Positions 1 to 7,941 of a DNA stretch of 33,319 nt are shown one piece after another (position 1 is the first letter of the stretch; every line of letters begins with the position of its first letter). The DNA is from Promethearchaeota archaeon (GTDB taxonomy: Archaea > Asgardarchaeota > Lokiarchaeia > Sigyniarchaeales > SOKP01). The notes beneath the pieces were generated by a model. It did not search any database. It had not been told where the DNA came from and was given only the letters and a program-made list of their open reading frames with translations. The translations under genes and the position numbers were made by a program. The DNA lies in assembly GCA_030615145.1 (NCBI GenBank), contig JAUWZT010000002.1:1-33319 (forward strand). Direction: 5' to 3'.

Positions 1-255
1 AAGAGTAGAGACGAATTGTACAAAGAATTTCTTCAAGCCGTCAAAAATTTTATAGTCTCACTTGATTGTCCTATATGCGTAAAAGATTTGAAAAATCCTG
101 TTATTAACAAAGAAGATTATTTCTCTAAACTAGATTTATTATCCGAATATGCCGACGACGACGCAGTATCTCTAACTTCTTTTCGTGCAATTAATAGGAA
201 GCTATATAGAACCATTTTTGAGTACGCGGGGGATGGAAAAGATCTCGATTTTTAA
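1..255 (+). CDS. Iron-containing alcohol dehydrogenase, C-terminal fragment (5' end outside window)
   Basis: The frame is open from base 1, so this is the last 84 codons of a longer gene. The tail carries the C-terminal pattern of group III (Fe2+-dependent) alcohol dehydrogenases: a helix ending in YADDDAVSLTSFRAINRKLY, comparable to the A..D.(C/A)..TNPR.(I/L)....(L/I)Y..IF region of the family. Such enzymes interconvert aldehydes and alcohols with NAD(P)H in the cytoplasm. The stop lies 15 bases before the AOR start, and the AOR ribosome binding site follows directly, so the two are probably co-transcribed and act on the same aldehyde/alcohol pool. The catalytic metal ligands lie upstream of the window and cannot be checked. 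A TTG at 16 could be mistaken for a start but is an internal Leu codon. Confidence 0.6.
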   Translation, partial: KSRDELYKEFLQAVKNFIVSLDCPICVKDLKNPVINKEDYFSKLDLLSEYADDDAVSLTSFRAINRKLYRTIFEYAGDGKDLDF

Positions 256-270
256 TATGGAGGGAAAAAG

Positions 271-2145
271 ATGAGTGAAAATTTATTTGGTTATAATGGA
301 AAAATTGCTTATGTGAATTTAACCGACCAAACTGTCGATGTTAAAGATTTGGACGCTCAAGTAGCAAAGGAATATCTCGGTGGTACAGGGCTAAGCGCTA
401 AAATAACATACGACCTTCTATCAAAAGACGATTACGACACCTTAAAAACAGATGCTTTTTCAGAAATTAATCCATTGATATTTGCGACGGGCCCTGTAAC
501 AGGAACTTTAAGACCCTCCTCCGGAAGGTACACCGTAACAGCAATATCACCCCTTACAGGGATATGGGGTGAAGGCTCTTCTGGGGGTTATTTTTGCATT
601 TCTTTACATAACAGTGGTTTCGATGCTATAGTTATTGTTGGGAAAGCAAAAAGTCCTATCTATCTATATGTCCACGATGAAACCATTGAGTTTAAAAGTG
701 GAGATGCCGTTTGGGGTAAAGACACGTACGAAACCCAATTAATTTTGAAAAAAGAGCTAAACAACGAAAAGATTCGGGTTGCTACTATTGGTATTGCTGG
801 TGAAAATTTAGTGAAATACGCGGGAATAATTAACGACGAAGGACGAGCTATAGGGAGATGCGGTTTAGGTGCTATAATGGGCTCAAAAAACTTAAAAGCT
901 ATTGCAATTCACGGAACTAAAAGAGTACAAATCGCAGATAATAAAATAGGTAAAGAATTGTTAAAAGAAGCAGAAGATGCAAAGAGAGGAGACCTCCTTA
1001 AATCAATAAAGCCTTTTCTATTCACTTTATACGGTACAAATTGCTATTTAGACATAGGTATGGCTCTTGGTGACACGCCAGCACATTATTTTACTAAGAA
1101 CGAATTTTTCGCTGAAAAATTGACGGGGAAAACATTACGAGAAGAATATCCCGTTTTAGATTACGGATGTGCGGGATGTACTATGAGATGTGGTAAAATA
1201 ACAATAGTAGAACACGAAGGTAAAGAGATCGAAGTAGATGGGCCAGAGTACGAGTCTGTCGCGGCATTTGGACCTTTATGTGGCGTTAACGATTCCAAAG
1301 AAGTAATTCTCTCGCATCATATGTGTAACGTATATGGTTTTGATACTATTTCTGGGGGCGTGTCTATCGCATTTTTAATTTACTTAGTTGAAAACAATTT
1401 GGGGATTGACAAAATTAAGTCGCATCTAAAAGATATTGAAATCGGAGAAATAAAGTGGGGCAATGGAGATTTACTTTTAAAACTAATTGATAAAATTGCT
1501 AAAAGGGAAGGCATAGGTAACGTACTTTCTGAGGGTGTACGCACCATGGCAAAAGAATTTAATGTTGATCCTGAATTAGCAGCGCATGTAAAGGGTTTAG
1601 AAATGCCTATGCACGATCCAAGAGCTTTTGCGGGACAAGCTTTAAGTTATATTACATGTTATGTGGGAGCGAGTCATGCAAAATGCGATTGGTATAGTGC
1701 CGAATTAGGACTTGTCGCATATACACAAATTCGAGTAAGAGCTGGCGATAGAACTTCCATAAAAGGTAGAGAAAAGGGAGTTATTGCCCTACAAAACATC
1801 AGGGCGATAGATGATTCCGCTGTAAATTGCAACTTCCTAAACCCCGCACTTGACCACATAATTAAGCACATCAACGCAGCAACGGGTTTTGATTACAGTA
1901 AAAAATCTTTATTGCTTGTTGGGGAACGAATAAATACTCTTAAAAGACTTATTATATGCAATCTAGGGATAACAAGAGAAGACGATAAACTACCTGGTCA
2001 TCTCAACAAAGTATTAAAGTCTGGTAAAACAGAAGGCGTAAAACTAGATTTAGATGGAAGCTTAAAGAAATATTACAAGATTCGTGGTTGGGATTGGGAA
2101 ACTGGTTGTCCAACAAAAGAAAAACTCGAAGAACTTAATATATAA
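271..2145 (+). CDS. aor: Aldehyde:ferredoxin oxidoreductase (tungsten, AOR family), complete
   Basis: The 624-residue product has the usual length of the family. The ATG follows ATGGAGGG by a short spacer. The N-terminal AOR domain has the tungstopterin-binding stretch with RPSSGRYTVTAISPLTG and GEGSSGGYF. The [4Fe-4S] ligands CAGCTMRC lie at Cys300, Cys303 and Cys307, with a distal Cys near residue 520 (AVNCNFLNP). The central motif GVNDSKEVI and helix FDTISGGVSIAF are typical. The family oxidises aldehydes to carboxylates and passes electrons to ferredoxin, or runs in reverse, in the cytoplasm. The alcohol dehydrogenase fragment just upstream suggests an aldehyde/alcohol module. The exact substrate class (AOR, FOR or GOR-like) cannot be fixed by eye. 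A second AOR gene tail lies at the other end of the window. Confidence 0.93.
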   Translation: MSENLFGYNGKIAYVNLTDQTVDVKDLDAQVAKEYLGGTGLSAKITYDLLSKDDYDTLKTDAFSEINPLIFATGPVTGTLRPSSGRYTVTAISPLTGIWGEGSSGGYFCISLHNSGFDAIVIVGKAKSPIYLYVHDETIEFKSGDAVWGKDTYETQLILKKELNNEKIRVATIGIAGENLVKYAGIINDEGRAIGRCGLGAIMGSKNLKAIAIHGTKRVQIADNKIGKELLKEAEDAKRGDLLKSIKPFLFTLYGTNCYLDIGMALGDTPAHYFTKNEFFAEKLTGKTLREEYPVLDYGCAGCTMRCGKITIVEHEGKEIEVDGPEYESVAAFGPLCGVNDSKEVILSHHMCNVYGFDTISGGVSIAFLIYLVENNLGIDKIKSHLKDIEIGEIKWGNGDLLLKLIDKIAKREGIGNVLSEGVRTMAKEFNVDPELAAHVKGLEMPMHDPRAFAGQALSYITCYVGASHAKCDWYSAELGLVAYTQIRVRAGDRTSIKGREKGVIALQNIRAIDDSAVNCNFLNPALDHIIKHINAATGFDYSKKSLLLVGERINTLKRLIICNLGITREDDKLPGHLNKVLKSGKTEGVKLDLDGSLKKYYKIRGWDWETGCPTKEKLEELNI

Positions 2146-2153
2146 CTAATTTA

Positions 2154-2162
2154 TTTTTTTTT
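2154..2162 (+). terminator. T-run after the AOR gene
   Basis: Nine consecutive T residues begin eight bases after the AOR stop codon, in the 42-base gap between two convergent genes. Archaeal RNA polymerase commonly terminates at such U-tracts without a hairpin. There is no experimental support. Confidence 0.4.
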
Positions 2163-2187
2163 ATAATTTTATTTTTAAATATTTGCT

Positions 2188-3294
2188 TTAACATTCAATT
2201 TCTATTATTAGCTCCTCCTTGTATCCGATTATCACTTTTACAAGTCCTTTAAGCATTTCATCGGTCTTAATATCGCCAGTATCTACCATTAAACATCTTA
2301 AACCTTTAATTTTTTCTTCAGTTGAAACTATTTTAACATTCTTTTTTCCAATTTTTTTAATAATTTTAGGAGTAATCTGTTTATTACCTCTTCCAAAAAT
2401 AAAGCCTTGCCCACCAATTGGCGAGACGATAATTTTTGCCTTTTTATGTTTATTCAAAAGTTCTAGCATTCCAAGTTCATTTAAATCTATCCCAATAATC
2501 TTATCGTTATAAAGAGCATCTACTCCAAGTAAGCTTTTTGTTAACTTTAACTGATCGGTGATTGCTTTTACAGTTGTACCAGGCCCAAGTAAATATAATG
2601 TATCATTTTCTAAATTTTCAATAACATGTTGAGCAATTTCATGTTTATTTTCTTCAATGGATCTTCCTATTTTAGAACCATCTTTTCCAGCCTGTAGAAG
2701 GTTTATAACTTTAGGTACATTTAAGTATCCATATAGTCTTGAATCTAAAATTCCTTCTCGAAACGATTGTTCATTAATATCTAAAACCTCTTTTTCTTGA
2801 AATTCTACTGTTTCCTTTATGAATTTATCAACAATTTCGGCAGCAGCTCTAGGGTTAATGGCAAAAACAGAGCTAAACATTTTAACGCCAGAAGGTATTG
2901 CCACAACAGGTATAGATAAGCCAATGGCATCGTGAATATCTCTAGCTGTCCCGTCTCCGCCACAAAAAATTAATAATTCTATATTTTGTTGTTTCATCAT
3001 TTTAGCTATTTTTTTTGTATCTTCAGCAGTAGTTTCTTGATTAATATCGCCAATTATTTCGAAATTAATGCCAGTTTCTTTCACAATATTAGCGCCCATA
3101 TTTCCTGGAGCAACTAATAAATGAATTTTACCTTTGGTTTTTATATTAGAAAAAAAAGAGCGAATTCTTTCAGGAGTTATTGGTTTAGCTCCCATTTTAA
3201 TAGCTTTCTTAAATGTATCACCATCAGTTCCTTTAAGTCCTACACTTCCACCCATTCCCGCAATAGGATTTATAATAAGCCCTATTTTTCGCAT
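2188..3294 (-). CDS. ATP-NAD kinase family protein (COG3199-like)
   Basis: The 368-residue product starts MRKIGLIINPIAGMGGSVGL, the phosphate-loop-like opening of the COG3199 branch of NAD kinases. It contains the family signature GGDGTARDIH near residues 113-122, followed by a small-residue loop (VVAIPSGVKMFS) and a C-terminal section with SPIGGQGFIFGRGNKQI. Members are thought to phosphorylate NAD or related substrates with ATP or polyphosphate in the cytoplasm, and some sit near acetoin or butanediol catabolic genes. The ATG is preceded by GAGGAAGAGAT, a plausible ribosome binding site. It lies downstream of, and on the same strand as, the KDSR-like reductase, with a 113-base A/T-rich gap that may hold its own promoter. 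An NADP supply role for the neighbouring reductases is only a guess. Confidence 0.75.
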   Translation of the reverse strand: MRKIGLIINPIAGMGGSVGLKGTDGDTFKKAIKMGAKPITPERIRSFFSNIKTKGKIHLLVAPGNMGANIVKETGINFEIIGDINQETTAEDTKKIAKMMKQQNIELLIFCGGDGTARDIHDAIGLSIPVVAIPSGVKMFSSVFAINPRAAAEIVDKFIKETVEFQEKEVLDINEQSFREGILDSRLYGYLNVPKVINLLQAGKDGSKIGRSIEENKHEIAQHVIENLENDTLYLLGPGTTVKAITDQLKLTKSLLGVDALYNDKIIGIDLNELGMLELLNKHKKAKIIVSPIGGQGFIFGRGNKQITPKIIKKIGKKNVKIVSTEEKIKGLRCLMVDTGDIKTDEMLKGLVKVIIGYKEELIIEIEC

Positions 3295-3407
3295 ACTGAA
3301 ATCTCTTCCTCTAAATTGAAATTTTTTTCCTAATTATAACTCTACTAAATACTCAGTTTCATTCAATAATCAAAAACAATTTTTAATTTTAAAAAAAAAT
3401 AAATAAA

Positions 3408-4265
3408 TTATATTGATTTTCCTAATTTTTTTCTTGCCTTTCTTAAGTCTCTATCACTTATTATCTGAAATAATCTTGGAAAGAATCTCATCACTCTCCA
3501 TAAAAATTTAGACGACCCTGGCATGATATAGAACTTTTCTTTTAATAATCCTTTGACATATTTCTCTGCTACTTCTTCAGCACTTAATAGGCCTCCCCAA
3601 CTTTCTGAAATTATATTTAATTCTTCCGGTCTAGTTTCTGCCTCTTCTTCAAGTCCCGGAGTTTGAGTGTCAGGGGGATACAACACAGATACATTAATGT
3701 TATATGGTTTTATTTCATGTCTTAAGGCTTCAGAAAGACCCGCAATAGCAAATTTTGTTGGAGCGTAAGCTGCATAGCCCATTTGCCCGCTATATCCTGA
3801 AATCGAGGATGCATTCCCAATATGTCCCTTTTTTTTTTCTTTAAAATAGGGTAATAATATTAGGATAGGAACTAATTGACCATAGTAATTAATATCCATG
3901 TGTTTTTTAAAATCAACCAGCGTCAAATTTTCAATATAGTCTGGATACGAAATCCCTACAAAATTTATAAGATAATCCGGAACACCGTGTTTACTTATAA
4001 AATCTGTAAATAAAGGTTCTAACTTCACTATATCTGTTGTATCACAAGAAATTTTCTCAACGGTTTGATCTTCTGTCGCCTTTAAAGCGTTAATCTCTTG
4101 AGTAGCCTCTTCTAGAGTTACTGTGTTTCTAGCAACAATGCATACATTGCCACCTAATTGAACAATTTCTTTTGCTGTAGCTTTCCCAATCCCTTTTGAA
4201 CCACCACAGATTATTGCCCATTTTCCTTTTAATGGTTGTTTTTTTATTAGTTTCTTTTTTGCCAT
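3408..4265 (-). CDS. Short-chain dehydrogenase resembling 3-ketodihydrosphingosine reductase (KDSR)
   Basis: About 285 residues from the ATG at 4265, which follows GAGAAGTGA. An in-frame GTG at 4274 lies inside that ribosome binding site and is less likely. The Rossmann signature is CGGSKGIGKA, and the catalytic set is Ser (NASSISG) with YAPTK. The most telling stretch is VSVLYPPDTQTPGLEEE followed by RPEELNIISES. It closely parallels the YPPDTDTPG...K-P-E-T-x-x-I-S-E block by which eukaryotic KDSR and its bacterial relatives are recognised. The C-terminus has a hydrophobic, basic segment (SSKFLWRVMRFFPRLFQII) that could bind membrane. A reductase of 3-keto long-chain lipid or acyl intermediates is plausible; real sphingoid synthesis is not shown. 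It is coupled to the small membrane protein gene upstream (gap about 22 bases). Confidence 0.75.
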   Translation of the reverse strand: MAKKKLIKKQPLKGKWAIICGGSKGIGKATAKEIVQLGGNVCIVARNTVTLEEATQEINALKATEDQTVEKISCDTTDIVKLEPLFTDFISKHGVPDYLINFVGISYPDYIENLTLVDFKKHMDINYYGQLVPILILLPYFKEKKKGHIGNASSISGYSGQMGYAAYAPTKFAIAGLSEALRHEIKPYNINVSVLYPPDTQTPGLEEEAETRPEELNIISESWGGLLSAEEVAEKYVKGLLKEKFYIMPGSSKFLWRVMRFFPRLFQIISDRDLRKARKKLGKSI

Positions 4266-4287
4266 TTGATTCACTTCTCAGTATAAT

Positions 4288-4683
4288 TTAGAAATTTAAA
4301 TATCCATAAATTAGGCAAATGATACCTAAAATTAACACAGCTGAAACAATAAAGATACTCATGTAAGCATCCATGTCTCTTGTCTTAAACAGACCATTCT
4401 GAAAATTAAATGCGAAATCGATTAAACCTAAAAACAATAAAGCTCCACTAGCAACTATAGTAAAGAATAACCCAAATCTCTGCCCTGTTAAAAGACCTAT
4501 TGCGGAAATTATCAAACAAGTTGTAATTAAACCTAAATCAGGGAGAGGAAAAGATCGTTCATGTTTCAAATACCACTCCGTCTTATCAGGATTTTTATTT
4601 TCTACTAAAAAGAAAAAAATCCAAAATCCAATAATTCCAATCGCTAAAATTATCTGTAAGATTGCTATTATAATTTCAATCAT
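4288..4683 (-). CDS. Small integral membrane protein, four predicted helices
   Basis: A 131-residue protein, unrecognised at family level. Hydrophobic stretches lie at about residues 1-27, 50-69, 72-92 and 107-129, separated by a charged loop with ENKNPDKTEWYLKHERSFP. Both ends probably face the same side. The ATG at 4683 is preceded by AAGTGAT, a good match to the archaeal anti-Shine-Dalgarno sequence. The GTG at 4690-4692 is part of that site and would extend the protein by three residues. A TATA-like box lies about 60 bases upstream. It is the first gene of a two-gene transcript with the KDSR-like reductase, so a lipid- or membrane-associated role is a reasonable guess. Confidence 0.65.
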   Translation of the reverse strand: MIEIIIAILQIILAIGIIGFWIFFFLVENKNPDKTEWYLKHERSFPLPDLGLITTCLIISAIGLLTGQRFGLFFTIVASGALLFLGLIDFAFNFQNGLFKTRDMDAYMSIFIVSAVLILGIICLIYGYLNF

Positions 4684-4744
4684 TTTTATCACTTTTTAAA
4701 AATTAAATTTTTTCTATAGTTATTATTAATTATCGATTTTCTTT

Positions 4745-4757
4745 AGTATATAAATTT
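4745..4757 (-). promoter_or_regulatory. TATA-like box for the membrane protein/KDSR-like operon
   Basis: On the minus strand this reads AAATTTATATACT, close to the archaeal TATA consensus, with an A-rich stretch upstream where a BRE would lie. A start about 25 bases downstream would give a leader of roughly 40 bases to the ATG at 4683. The surrounding 4693-4933 gap shows nothing else recognisable. Confidence 0.35.
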
Positions 4758-4933
4758 TTAATCTTTCTTAATGTCAGAAACTATAAAAAATAATAGATTT
4801 TAAATTTCAAATAAATAAAATATGTTGATAAAAATATTTTAAATCTCTCATAGCTTCATTATTTCTATGAAATGTCTTTTGTAATAGGAGTCTATATTGA
4901 ACAAGTCTAAAATTAAGATAAGATAAAAAAAAA

Positions 4934-5749
4934 TTAAAATTGCCACTCTCTAAAACGATTCGCGGGTACTCCTACTTCAGCTATACCCCCGTCGATAGGA
5001 AATATATGTCCTGTTATAAAATCACTTCTAGGAGATGCAAGAAAAATCATTAAGTTTACGACATCATCAACTGTTCCAATTCTATTAAGAGGTGTTTTAA
5101 CATCTGACATTTTCAAGGATTGTATTACGGTATCATCGCTATTACCATATATCCCCGTAGTATGATAACCCGGAGCTATCGCATTGGAAGTAATGTAAGG
5201 GGCGAGAGTTTTTGCTACGAGTTGAGTTAAAGCAATAATACCCGCTTTACTAATACTGTAAGCTGAAAGAGTATCGTCAGCAACTATTCCTGCTATAGAA
5301 GTAGTGTGAATTACTTTACCTCTCAAGGGTTCCATTTTTTGCCTATTCATCTTACGACAAATATTTTTATCAACTAACCATTGTCCTTTAAGATTTACAT
5401 TCATGGTTATATCCCATGCTTTTTCACCTATTTTAATTATGTTAACTCCCGCTTGAGCTGCCGTTCCTGCGTTATTAAATAAAATATATACATTATCGAG
5501 CTCGTTAAATGTTTGTTCAGTCATCCTTTTTACTTGTTTTGAATCTGAAACATCGCAAACAATTGGAACTACTTTTTTTCCATACTTTTGTTCAATATTT
5601 TTTGTTGTCTCTTCTAATAGGACTTCGTTTATGTCAACTAAAACTAAATCAGCGCCTCTTTCAGCAAAAGCGTAAGCGACACCTCTACCAAAACCGCTAG
5701 CCCCTCCTGTGATTAAAACCCCCTTTCCTTCTAAAAATTTTTCGACCAT
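4934..5749 (-). CDS. Short-chain dehydrogenase/reductase, FabG-like
   Basis: A 271-residue classical SDR with TGGASGFGRG (cofactor loop), VDIN at the end of beta-2 (an acidic residue that favours NAD over NADP), NNAG, the catalytic Ser in TTSIAG and Tyr/Lys in YSISKAG. The C-terminal GHIFPIDGG is the usual FabG-like end of the fold. It probably oxidises or reduces a hydroxy/keto substrate in the cytoplasm; the substrate cannot be deduced. The ATG is preceded by GATGATAAGAT, which contains a GATGAT ribosome binding site. It is a single gene, separated from the membrane-protein operon downstream by 241 bases. It shares the SDR fold with the 3408-4265 product, but the two differ throughout and do not look like a recent duplication. 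Confidence 0.8.
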   Translation of the reverse strand: MVEKFLEGKGVLITGGASGFGRGVAYAFAERGADLVLVDINEVLLEETTKNIEQKYGKKVVPIVCDVSDSKQVKRMTEQTFNELDNVYILFNNAGTAAQAGVNIIKIGEKAWDITMNVNLKGQWLVDKNICRKMNRQKMEPLRGKVIHTTSIAGIVADDTLSAYSISKAGIIALTQLVAKTLAPYITSNAIAPGYHTTGIYGNSDDTVIQSLKMSDVKTPLNRIGTVDDVVNLMIFLASPRSDFITGHIFPIDGGIAEVGVPANRFREWQF

Positions 5750-5845
5750 ATCTTATCATCTAATATTAAATTGTATAATATATTTATAGGGTTTTTCCTT
5801 CTTTTAAATTTTTAATTCGAAGATAAACATTGAAAAGCTAGAAGC

Positions 5846-5861
5846 AAAAATTTATTTATTT
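5846..5861 (+). promoter_or_regulatory. TATA-like box upstream of the coiled-coil protein gene
   Basis: AAAAATTTATTTATTT lies about 55-70 bases before the ATG at 5915, which suits an archaeal TATA box with a leader of about 35 bases. The ribosome binding site GTGAT is at 5902-5906. Confidence 0.35.
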
Positions 5862-5914
5862 AACTCATTTTTAGATTTAATATAGAAAATAGAAAATTTA
5901 CGTGATTCAAAAAA

Positions 5915-7495
5915 ATGGTAGATAAAATAATTCCTTTTCTAATCGATATTGGCTCCGTTATCCCTGCCCGCTCAAAAGCTACATTACTAGATGAAATCGC
6001 GATGGCATTAAACGAATGTATAAACATTTATGGAAAGACAATTAAAAAGTTAGGCAAGATAAATAGAATTACTGCTTGTTTTTGGCCCGTTCGTTTAGTT
6101 CCTTTAAATGATACTCGTGCTTGCGTTTGTAGTTATCTGTTAAATAAACAAGAGAAATTAAATGTAGGAAAATTTTCAGAAACACCACCCAGCCCAGATA
6201 ATATAATTCAAGGTGCAGATTCGGCATCATTCTTAAATTCTTTGCAGGCGTATAATAGTAACTATTTAAAGAAAGCTAAAAATTATAAAAGAGGTACGGC
6301 GATTCAAGAAGCCCTTTTTAGCGCTAGTGAAGTTGAGTATTTTAAAAATTTTTTCTTAAATCAATACAATGTTAGTTCATTTAATGAGCCATATTTTCTC
6401 TTAGAAGGAGGACCTATTCCTAAAAGCATAAACCAAGCAAAAATAATTCCAGAAGTTTTTGATTTCATATCTCAAAAAGATGTTAAACTACTAGATAATT
6501 ATGGTCAGACTATTATCAAACTATGTGATAAGTGGATTCAGCGCGGTGCCCAAGACACTGACAAATTAAGAAGTCGAAAAGTCGATACGAGCGAAGAAGA
6601 AAAGCAATTGGCAATAGTTACTAGAGAATTAGAAGCTGAGAAAGCCCGAAAAATAGAAGCTACGCCTCAAGAATTAGTAAAAAGTGGAAAGTATAAAATT
6701 AACGATAAAACTGGCGATCTTTACAACAATCTTAGCGCAACAAAAAATAGCATCGATAGACTAAAAAATTCAATCAATAAAAACGACTTATTTGAAGTTG
6801 AAGGTGCTCTAAAAAATTTACGCATAAAATATCAGGATCTAGGGAATACAATTAGCAGATATGAATCCGAAATCGCTCAAATAAGGAAGAATGTACAACG
6901 AGAGATAAACGATTTAGAAAAAACCAAGCAACAAAAAATTCGAGAGCTTGAAAGGAAAAAATCTGAGATTGAAAATAAAATTCAAGCGAAACATAGTGAA
7001 ATTAGCAGCGACCTTACTTCAGCCGAGAGCATAGTTGCAAGAATCAAACAAGAAAAGCAATCTTGTCTTGATAACATCGAAAGAATTAAAGATATTGAAA
7101 TGACTAACGTTCAAAACTTCTTTAAAACTTATTCTATTGAAATTATGACTAAAGATGTGATCGTAGGTATACCTATGTTTATTTTCTACTTTGTAGATCC
7201 AAATACGCGCAGAACTACAGAAAGAGCTCCCGTTTTTCCTATTTTGATAAAAAAAGGGAAAATCCAACGGACAAAAGTAACAGATTCCTTTAGAAATAAA
7301 TTAAGAGATTTAATGAATAAAGACAACTCGATGATAAATTTAGTCGATAAAGGAGGAGAAACAGGCAATTTGATGGATATTAAAAATCTGGATGCTAAAC
7401 TCGAAGAATCAATCAACGATTTACGTATTAGGAAAGTTCTAGGTAAAAAAGAAGCTGATAGAGATAAAAACGTAATTAACGATTTAATTTGGTAA
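5915..7495 (+). CDS. Unrecognised 526-residue protein with a central coiled coil
   Basis: I do not recognise the family. The N-terminal part (about 1-210) looks globular, with conserved-looking segments FWPVRLVPLNDTRACVCSYL and FNEPYFLLEGGPIP. Residues about 215-260 are charged. Residues about 270-392 form a long coiled coil with heptad-like spacing and many Lys/Glu (for example NDLEKTKQQKIRELERKKSE). The C-terminal part (about 393-526) returns to a globular mix: KDVIVGIPMFIFYFVD, then a basic segment and a charged tail ending NDLIW. There is no signal peptide and no membrane helix. The ATG follows GTGAT and a TATA-like box, and a T-run follows the stop, so it appears to be a monocistronic gene. 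The layout (globular head, coiled coil, globular tail) would suit a structural, scaffold or tethering protein, but no function is claimed. Confidence 0.75.
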   Translation: MVDKIIPFLIDIGSVIPARSKATLLDEIAMALNECINIYGKTIKKLGKINRITACFWPVRLVPLNDTRACVCSYLLNKQEKLNVGKFSETPPSPDNIIQGADSASFLNSLQAYNSNYLKKAKNYKRGTAIQEALFSASEVEYFKNFFLNQYNVSSFNEPYFLLEGGPIPKSINQAKIIPEVFDFISQKDVKLLDNYGQTIIKLCDKWIQRGAQDTDKLRSRKVDTSEEEKQLAIVTRELEAEKARKIEATPQELVKSGKYKINDKTGDLYNNLSATKNSIDRLKNSINKNDLFEVEGALKNLRIKYQDLGNTISRYESEIAQIRKNVQREINDLEKTKQQKIRELERKKSEIENKIQAKHSEISSDLTSAESIVARIKQEKQSCLDNIERIKDIEMTNVQNFFKTYSIEIMTKDVIVGIPMFIFYFVDPNTRRTTERAPVFPILIKKGKIQRTKVTDSFRNKLRDLMNKDNSMINLVDKGGETGNLMDIKNLDAKLEESINDLRIRKVLGKKEADRDKNVINDLIW

Positions 7496-7538
7496 TTTTA
7501 CCAATTTTTTTTAAAATAATTTTTACATATTTTTTTCA

Positions 7539-7709
7539 TTATCCTATATAATTCATTTTTTGTCCACAACAATCTGGGATTGGTCGATAACTACACTCTT
7601 TTGATTCACAACAACATAGTATATAGTCTTCCTTCATAATCATTGACTGATCGCAGCATAAAGGCACATCTTTTTCATTTCCACAAATCTCGCATCTTAA
7701 TTTTGGTAT
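7539..7709 (-). CDS. Small Cys-rich zinc-ribbon protein, 56 aa, apparent ATA start
   Basis: The minus strand encodes 56 residues with ten Cys: CEICG near the N-terminus, PLCCDQSM, LCCCESKEC, and PDCCGQKM near the C-terminus. The repeated P-x-C-C-x-Q-x-M element (PLCCDQSM and PDCCGQKM) suggests two metal-binding knuckles. No ATG, GTG or TTG lies in frame ahead of the first Cys pair. The frame opens TAA-ATA-ATA-CCA-AAA-TTA, and a perfect GAGGTGAT ribosome binding site ends seven bases before the second ATA. A start there would give (M)PKLRCEICG. A TATA-like box lies about 75 bases upstream. The Cys spacing, ribosome binding site and promoter together make a real gene likely; either ATA is used as start, or a former ATG has mutated or been misread. 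The function is unknown beyond probable zinc binding. Confidence 0.7.
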   Translation of the reverse strand: MPKLRCEICGNEKDVPLCCDQSMIMKEDYILCCCESKECSYRPIPDCCGQKMNYIG

Positions 7710-7716
7710 TATTTAA

Positions 7717-7724
7717 ATCACCTC
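7717..7724 (-). promoter_or_regulatory. Strong ribosome binding site that fixes the zinc-ribbon start
   Basis: The minus strand reads GAGGTGAT, fully complementary to the archaeal 16S 3' end. It lies seven bases before the ATA at 7709 and four before the preceding ATA, while no standard start codon is available in that frame. Confidence 0.7.
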
Positions 7725-7780
7725 TTCTATGAGTTACCAACTTAGTTATATTGTTTTAAGTAGAAAAAAGCTTGTTTTAT

Positions 7781-7793
7781 TTAATATAAATTT
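7781..7793 (-). promoter_or_regulatory. TATA-like box upstream of the zinc-ribbon gene
   Basis: The minus strand reads AAATTTATATTAA. A transcript starting about 25 bases downstream would have a leader of about 45-50 bases containing the GAGGTGAT site. The rest of the 7710-7941 gap must also hold the promoter of the divergent aminotransferase gene, which I cannot pinpoint. Confidence 0.35.
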
Positions 7794-7941
7794 ATTTCAA
7801 ATCCCCATTTTAAATAAAAAGCAATTTTTCTTGAATGGTTGTGAATTATTAAAATTGTTGTAATCTTTGAATTTTATTTAAAAATATTCAAAAATTATGT
7901 TTCTTACCTATTCTCATTATAGAAATAAATGGAGATGAATT

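Noticed and set aside
4693..4933. Small gene in the 241-base gap
   Set aside because: All frames are short and low in complexity; only promoter-like and T-rich sequence is seen.
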